A stretch of DNA of 64,000 nucleotides, from NCBI GenBank assembly GCA_030674155.1, contig CM060329.1, positions 26,867,184 through 26,931,183 of the forward strand. The letters are read 5' to 3'. The position numbers and the translations under genes are program-made. Origin of the DNA: Stramonita haemastoma (taxonomy: Eukaryota; Mollusca; Gastropoda; Neogastropoda; Muricidae). Below the pieces are notes generated by a model. The model was not told the DNA's origin, did not search any database, and saw nothing but the letters and a program-made list of their open reading frames with translations. Shown piece by piece: positions 28,952 through 64,000 of the stretch; position 1 is the stretch's first letter, and each line of letters starts with the position of its first letter.

Positions 28952-28970
28952 CGTGGGCAGTGCTGATTGG
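28952..28970 (-). promoter_or_regulatory. Perfect ER-stress response element (ERSE)
   Basis: The minus strand reads CCAATCAGCACTGCCCACG, an exact CCAAT-N9-CCACG, 135 bp upstream of the HSP90B1 start codon. This matches the known control of endoplasmin by the unfolded protein response. Confidence 0.82.
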
Positions 28971-29060
28971 TTGTAGTCAACAGCGGAAGAACTTCCCTTG
29001 AAATTGCCAGGACAGCAACGTGCGTAAGGGCGACGCTGATCATTATCGATCATTTCCCAG

Positions 29061-29070
29061 AATAAAAAAG
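29061..29070 (+). promoter_or_regulatory. Possible TATA-like element of HSP90B1
   Basis: AATAAAAAAG about 36-45 bp before the start codon. It would give a very short 5' UTR, so it is uncertain. Confidence 0.3.
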
Positions 29071-29105
29071 CCTCCTTCGTAAGGAGACGAAATTAAGAAC
29101 AAGCC

Positions 29106-57961
<28,856 letters not shown>

Positions 57962-60148
57962 GTGTGCATCCGTGGCTGAGAGTGGAGGAAAGACAGATCT
58001 ACATGATGGGTGCATGGACAGACAGACAGATAGACAGAGGAAATGCTGAGAGAATGAGAGATTTGTGTATGTATGTATGTGTGTGTGTCAGGAATCGAGC
58101 ACTGCTAGGTACTTACAGTCTCACTCTGTACTCCACACAGTCACACTGCCACTCTGGTAAATAAAATTAATTAAGGGGGTCCCTTTCAGGGACACAGTAG
58201 TGTTGACACTGTTGTAGCAGACATGGCACACACTGTTATGTTGCTGGGGACATTGTGTGGTTGGTTACTTTTTTTTCTGTAGTCTGCTTGGTAGTACTCA
58301 CTTTTACTTGTGTTGAAAAAAATCGAAGAGGCAATAATTATGTTTACACTGGGATTGACAGTGAAAGGCTGCTGTAGTGCAGACTTCAGTTTTGTCATGT
58401 ATTTTTTATGTTCCGTTTTTTTAGCACCAACTGTTTTTGGTTTTTTTGGTTTTGTTTTTTGGCTGTTTCTGTGTCAAGTTTTGCAGCGGAGTGGCCAAAT
58501 TATATGTATATGTACAGAGATGGAGGTAAAGAGGGGTGACCACAGGTTATGACGAGCCATGTCTTTGTGTAAGATGAAGAGCTCCTGCTGACAAACACTG
58601 CAATAACAAGTCAGGTGGCGAGGAGGGTAGGGCTGAACATGTACCTATCAATCTGTTAAAAACTGTCAAAGTCAAAGACACTTTAATTAACTGGATGTTT
58701 TCAGACTGACTTTTCACAGTGTTGTGAAAGGTCACCAGCAAGTGGTTTGGTTTTTTTCCAGAGAGAACAGTTCAGGTTCTTAGCAATAAGAAGAAAACTG
58801 CTTATGTTCAGAAAAGAAATTTGAAAAAGGAATCCTCCTTTTGTTTTTGGATCACATCTGCTCCTTTTGGGCTGTTCTCTTGCTGAGAGAATGGGAGGAT
58901 TGATATGTTACTGTTTTTGCATCTGTTGTGTATGGTTTTCATGCAGATTTGAAATTTGTTGCTGCACTGTTGGTGTTGTACATGGTCTGCTGACTTTTTT
59001 TGAGTTTCTTTTGGTTCTGCTGTGATGTTGGACAAGCTGTTGTGTGTTGCACAGGCTGTGTGTCTGTGTAGAAGATAGGAGGGCAGTATGCTTGTCAAAG
59101 GCTGGAAAGAAAAAGACAGGATTGGTCACTTCATCTTCTTCTCCATGTCGTGGAAGCTATCATCTTTAAAGCTGCTTTTGTTCCAGAAGCATAATTTTTT
59201 ATTTTAAACTTCAGAGGAAGCATGACAAATCTACCAAAGAAAAGCCATTGCTGCAGAGAGAGGGAGGGAGAGAGATGCAGAAACTGCAATATTTTGACAG
59301 CTTTATAAAATAAAATAAAAAAAGAAAGAAGCAAGAAAACCCTAAAGCCAGGCTGAGGTATATTCTTCACACTGATAACTTTTGTGACACTGAACTTACA
59401 ACTGTTGTTGGGTAGATCGTTGTGATGACTGGGCTCACCAAGCTTCATGTTGTTAGAATAGAATTGGGCAGAACTCTTGACACTCTACCACTCTGGATCA
59501 GAGGTGGTCATCATATGTTGAAATGGGACACCTTTTTTTTCCGACCTGTTTAGTAGACACCAAGTTGTTGCACCAGCAGATTTGTTGTTGAAATTCTGTG
59601 AACAGATGACAGGAGGTTTGTTTTAGAGTGTACATGACTGGAAGAAAAAAATGCTTAAAGATGTACGAATGTCAGTGCATTAGGTGGTAACTGTTCCATT
59701 TTCATGACCAGTGTCATATCGTTTTTCTTCTTCATTGGATGGTCATGTTATCGTCACACGACTGGCAATTAATTTAATCGTATCGTCAACATGTCTGTAA
59801 GCATGTGAAGCAACTGAATATCATCTACGTTTGTGTGGTGCTGTGTTTAGGACCCAAAGACTGATCCTTCACTGTGGAAGTGTTGGGGCTTTTTATATGT
59901 CTGGGTGTATGCCTTGGATGGATGAGAGGAGCTGAGTGAGTGAGTGAGAGAGAGTGTGGGTAGCATGGGCATGACAGGGTTTGGCTACATGATTCTGTGC
60001 TGGCTGTAACAAGAAGTTGTTTGGTATCAAACCTGAACCACACTTTTGGGTGTTCTTGGCTATGGTTGTTAACACTGGACGTTTGATGAGAATGCTGAAT
60101 GCGTTGTGTAATTTTTGGTCGGATATTAAAACTTTATTCAAATTAATT
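57962..60148 (+). other. HSP90B1 3' UTR (probable extent)
   Basis: Non-coding, about 2.2 kb without microsatellites longer than 20 bp, unlike the flanking DNA. An early AATAAA at 58160 could give a short 3' UTR of 0.2 kb. Confidence 0.6.
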
Positions 60149-60180
60149 TTTCTGTGTATGTGTTTTGTGTGTATGTGATT
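60125..60180 (+). terminator. Likely HSP90B1 polyadenylation signal
   Basis: ATTAAA at 60125-60130, then about 20 bp later the GT-rich TTTCTGTGTATGTGTTTTGT typical of downstream cleavage elements. Confidence 0.6.
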
Positions 60181-60236
60181 TGGCACCAGCAAATAAGCCT
60201 CTTTCTTTGTACCTCTCTTTCATCTCACCATTACCT

Positions 60237-60240
<4 letters not shown>

Positions 60241-60314
<74 letters not shown>
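60241..60314. repeat. (CT)n microsatellite
   Basis: Pure (CT)n just after the likely end of HSP90B1. Confidence 0.97.
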
Positions 60315-60317
<3 letters not shown>

Positions 60318-61900
60318 CAGGTGCTAGCAAACATGCCCTTTTTGGTTTTTGGTTTTTTGGTGTGTTTTTTGTTGCCTCATCTTCAGTGAGTGACATATCT
60401 GTCCAGCTGTTCCCAAACAACTTATTTCAATCTCCACCACCAGCCAGAGGGGCCCGGCACTGCTGCTGGTTCACTTGGGTGGTGCTCAGTGGCGCCTTTT
60501 CTGAGCTAACATGCTCAGGACATCACATACTAAGCCCCCTGCTGACCACTATAATACTTGCTGAGTGAGACACCCACTTGGCGTAGTGACCACTATGACA
60601 TCTGTCCAGTAGTCTTCTCCCATGAAACTTCAACCCCGAAAGCTTGGACACTAACTCACCACAGGCATAGGAATGAACCTTCAACCCTTGAAGCTTGGAC
60701 ACTATCTCACCTCAGGCACTGGAATGTACGGGAAAACCAAAGCTGGGGAGCACTCTCAAAATGAAGTGGGCAGTCTTGTTACAGATGTGCAGAGCTAATA
60801 CTGGTATCACTATCAGTCACCGACTTCAGTCACCATGCACAAGCATAAGACAATAAAAGCAGGAACAAAAAAAAAAACATTTCACGTTGAGCTCAGAAGT
60901 TCACAAAATGCACCAAAATGAATATCAGCAGTTGGTTGAATAAAAAAGGAAAGATAATTAGATTAAGAAAAATGGAAAAGTTGATCACGCAACGTCACAG
61001 CCTATCTTTTCCTGTGGCATGTGCCTGTAGATCAGGGCCAGACTGATAGTAACAGTTATCACTTATTATTGTAATGAAGGCCTCTTGCTTTTTTCTCCTT
61101 TTGTCAGAAAAATCAATTTTTTAAATTTTCTAACATGATTTTATTTTATTTATCTACTGCAGCTAGTTCTGTAAATGATCTATTCTCTCAAAATTTACCT
61201 CCATAGATTTCCCCGAAGGTGGAATGCAGCTACCCTGATGGTGGCTAAAAACAGTGTATACAGAATTCACCGTTGGTAAACCTTGACAGTTTTAGCTGAG
61301 GAACAAAAAGAAAAACCAAACAAACCAAAAACCCAACCCTTCATCAGAATGTTTTCCAAAACATATGTCAAGAGTAGTTTTGATATAGGTAACTTCCTCA
61401 TATTTTGATTTTTTGTGGATAAAAAAGTTGATATTTGAAGCTGTGGACGGTCCGATTTTCTTACTTTCTATAATTATGTCATTGTTGATGCCATGGGCAC
61501 TATTTGTCATCAGCTGGGGTTTCTCTGCACTGGTCTGCATGCCATTGAAGCTCATAGACTCAGGCTGGCTGTGAAATAACACCTGTAGAGTTTCAGTTTG
61601 GATTCACAATACTTTAATTGCATATTTATGTGTCAACAATAAAATGGGTGGTAATAACAACTGACAGCAATGGTTAACAGAAATGCCACAATCAATTATA
61701 GTTCATGAAAAAGTTTGTCGCTGCATATTTGTTGTAGAAAGTCAATGTTGCTTACAACTTTATTGAGTCGGGAGCATTGTGGAGGAATGTCTCCGCATTG
61801 TTCCTAATGACAAGCCTACAGTTTAAATTATGGAAAGCTTTTACAAGTTTGTAACTTCTTTTTTTTTTTTCACAACAAAAGCATGACATTAATATGATGA
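60315..61900. other. Intergenic sequence, no gene seen
   Basis: Holds a roughly 50-bp tandem duplication at 60635-60730 (GAAGCTTGGACACTATCTCA) and otherwise unclassified AT-rich sequence. Confidence 0.55.
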
Positions 61901-61909
61901 CAATCCAAG

Positions 61910-62310
61910 ATGAATCAGTGATCTAGAGGTATTGCACCTGCTCACAAAACGAAGAAACCAGTTTGATCTGAGTCCGGGTTTGATCGCGGTTTGTGCCAGA
62001 AACTTTCCCCCATGTATGAGATTGTAAGTCATGGTCTGGGTGCTAGTCTTTCAGATGAGACAATAAACTGTGGTTCTATGTACAACACGCCTTTAGCGCA
62101 CGTAATAGAACCCACAGCAACAAGAGAGTTGTCCCTGGCAAAATTCTGTACAAAAAAGCTACTCTGATAGGGAAACAAATACAGTTGCAGACAGGAAAGG
62201 AAGAAACAATAATGGGTGGCGCTGCTCTTGTGGTGACGCATTCTCCCTGGGGAGAACAGCCTGAATTTCATACAGAGAAATCTGCCGTGACTTAAAAGTA
62301 TTATACAAGT
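61910..62310 (+). mobile_element. SINE family D, full-length
   Basis: Head GATGAATCAGTGATCTAGAG, body CCCACAGCAACAAGAGAGTT, end TCATACAGAGAAATCTGCCG. Confidence 0.82.
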
Positions 62311-62394
62311 AACAAATACATGATCTTGAACCTGAGGTCAGTATTTACTGACACCATGAAAAGAGCCCATTATTCCAACACAATGTGAAATACA

Positions 62395-62560
62395 GTAAGC
62401 ACCCATAATTATATAAACACGGTTGCATACAGGAAAAAAGAAAAAAAAAAAGGGCGGCGCTGCACTTGTTGCGACGCGCTCTCCCCGGGGAGAGCAGCCC
62501 GAATTTCACGCAGAGAAATCTGCTGTGACCTAAAGTGGTATAAATATAAATAAACAACTT
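62395..62560 (+). mobile_element. SINE family D, 5'-truncated
   Basis: Starts near ACCCATAATTATATAAACAC and keeps the GCGACGCGCTCTCCCCGGGG region and the end. Confidence 0.82.
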
Positions 62561-62764
62561 AAGTTAAGGTACTACTAACACACCAGAGCAATTAGGCATA
62601 CATAGCTCAGAGTTCTTATCCCACCTATCAACTCTTTTATCACAGCAGTCTGTAACTTACAATGGCGAGTTTTCTCTTCTTGCCCCTCCCCCACAGATGC
62701 CCTGTTTGTTATGGTTAGGGAAAAATAATCGTCAAAAATACAAAACACAAATAACGAAATAAGG

Positions 62765-63015
62765 AGGAAGGTTAAGTAGTATCAGGATGGTTAAGACGTT
62801 CACCAACCGTGAGATTCAGGGTTCGATTCCCAGCCTTGCCCTGTCTTCTGAGTTTGTCAAAGTCTGTAGAATGAGACTTTAAACCCAGGCCCTGTTTGGG
62901 AATGCGTGCAGAACATCTTGTACACAAATAAAAACCCTAAACCCCTTTCGAAAGAGTAGGCCATTTCGCGCCAGTAGGAGCAGATGACAGAGTTTAAAGG
63001 AATACATGCACAGCT
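62765..63015 (+). mobile_element. SINE family A-like
   Basis: B-box GGTTCGATTCCCAGCC, then a family A body (GAATGAGACTTTAAACCCAG). Confidence 0.72.
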
Positions 63016-63429
63016 GTGCACTGCTTACACACCAACCCTTAAGTCGGAATGCGGCAACCTGATTTTTCTCTTTTTTTTGGGGGGGGGGAGGGGTTGATCA
63101 CATAACACTTTCCGGATTTCATTGTTAATAAAATCACCAAAAATACAAAACATATATAAGGAAAAGAACTTTTCAGGCTTTGATTATTGACACACACCGG
63201 GCTAGTTAATTTTTCACTCCCTTTGCACTGTAAGTCATAATGATTGTCATGAATATGTAAAATAGGTCAATTACATCCATTACATGTCATTCTTCATTAT
63301 GGTAATATACTGCAATTTGTCAGTGTGTTTTCAACACTCCTCAGTACGATATGGGTTATTTCATAGTAAAATATTACAGGTTTAACGTTTACTAAACATT
63401 TCAACAACAACGACAAAAACAACGAAAAA

Positions 63430-63430
63430 T

Positions 63431-63469
<39 letters not shown>
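63430..63469. repeat. Poly-G run of about 40
   Basis: Longest homopolymer in the window; its length is unlikely to be exact. Confidence 0.9.
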
Positions 63470-63611
63470 CGTGCTGACGCCAAACAGCTCAAGGGAAACT
63501 ACTTTTCTTTACTGATTACTTTTGTGATTAGCAATGAGAGTTTCGACGGGAAAGAAAATCAAAGCTTCATCATCTGACTGAAAACCTGGCTGTAAATTTG
63601 ATATATCACTC

Positions 63612-63614
<3 letters not shown>

Positions 63615-63672
<58 letters not shown>

Positions 63673-63775
63673 GTGTCGGTGCGAACACGTGCGTGTGTGC
63701 GTGCGTGTATGTGTGTGTGTATGTGCGTGCGTGTGTGTGTACGTGTGTATGCATGTGTGCATGTGCGTGCTGACA
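63615..63775. repeat. (GT)n microsatellite
   Basis: (GT)n grading into GTGC and GTAT variants. Confidence 0.96.
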
Positions 63776-64000
63776 CGCTCAGGGAAGAATCCAATCTCAC
63801 TTAAGTGTTAGCCTAGGCTTATCTGTCTGTCACAAACATGCGTGCGCGCACACACCCACAGATCGAATTTGCCCTACCAGACCATGAACACGAAAAGAAA
63901 AAAAACAAAAAAAAAAGAACCTTTGTGCCCAGATCTGGTGGAAAACAAAGGCAAGAGGGGGGTTGCAAAACAGGGTGGTTGGGTGGGGTGGGGGGGGAAT

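Noticed and set aside
59131..59448. Minus-strand frame in the HSP90B1 3' UTR
   Set aside because: No recognisable domain and no splice or promoter support.

Overview
The window is animal nuclear DNA, most likely from a marine gastropod or another mollusc. The evidence is short exons in long introns with GT-AG boundaries, very dense dinucleotide microsatellites, and many copies of several tRNA-headed SINE families whose layout recalls molluscan SINEs. No species can be named from sequence alone. There are no bacterial operons, CRISPR arrays, rRNA genes or convincing free-standing tRNA genes.

Two multi-exon protein genes can be rebuilt. (1) On the minus strand, five coding exons (18105 down to 1980) join in phase to give the first 273 residues of a major facilitator superfamily transporter resembling the oxalate/formate antiporter-like (OFA) group; its 3' exons lie beyond the left edge, and a possible 5' non-coding exon and promoter sit near 20.2-20.4 kb. 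(2) On the plus strand, 17 exons (29106-57961) join in phase to a complete 793-residue endoplasmin (GRP94, HSP90B1), with a signal peptide, an intact GHKL ATP site, an acidic linker, a C-terminal dimerisation domain and an ER-retention tail HEEL. Its promoter holds one perfect ER-stress response element (ERSE) and two single-mismatch ones. The 3' UTR probably ends at a poly(A) signal at 60125.

Layout: 1-2.1 kb, minisatellites, two SINEs and the last visible transporter exon; 2.1-20.4 kb, transporter introns filled with microsatellites, SINEs, a broken RTE-like LINE and a compact element with two back-to-back ORFs (10.3-11.5 kb); 20.4-28.8 kb, intergenic repeats; 28.8-60.2 kb, HSP90B1 with DNA transposons in introns 1, 2, 6, 7 and 13; 60.2-64 kb, repeats with no gene seen.

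The most unusual signal is at exon edges. Several tandem arrays lie directly upstream of coding exons on the acceptor side, and their monomers repeat the exon's own 3' splice site, sometimes with the first bases of the exon (transporter exons 2, 4 and 5; HSP90B1 exons 4 and 12). In addition, seven of the sixteen HSP90B1 acceptors have a (TG)n-rich run where a polypyrimidine tract is expected.
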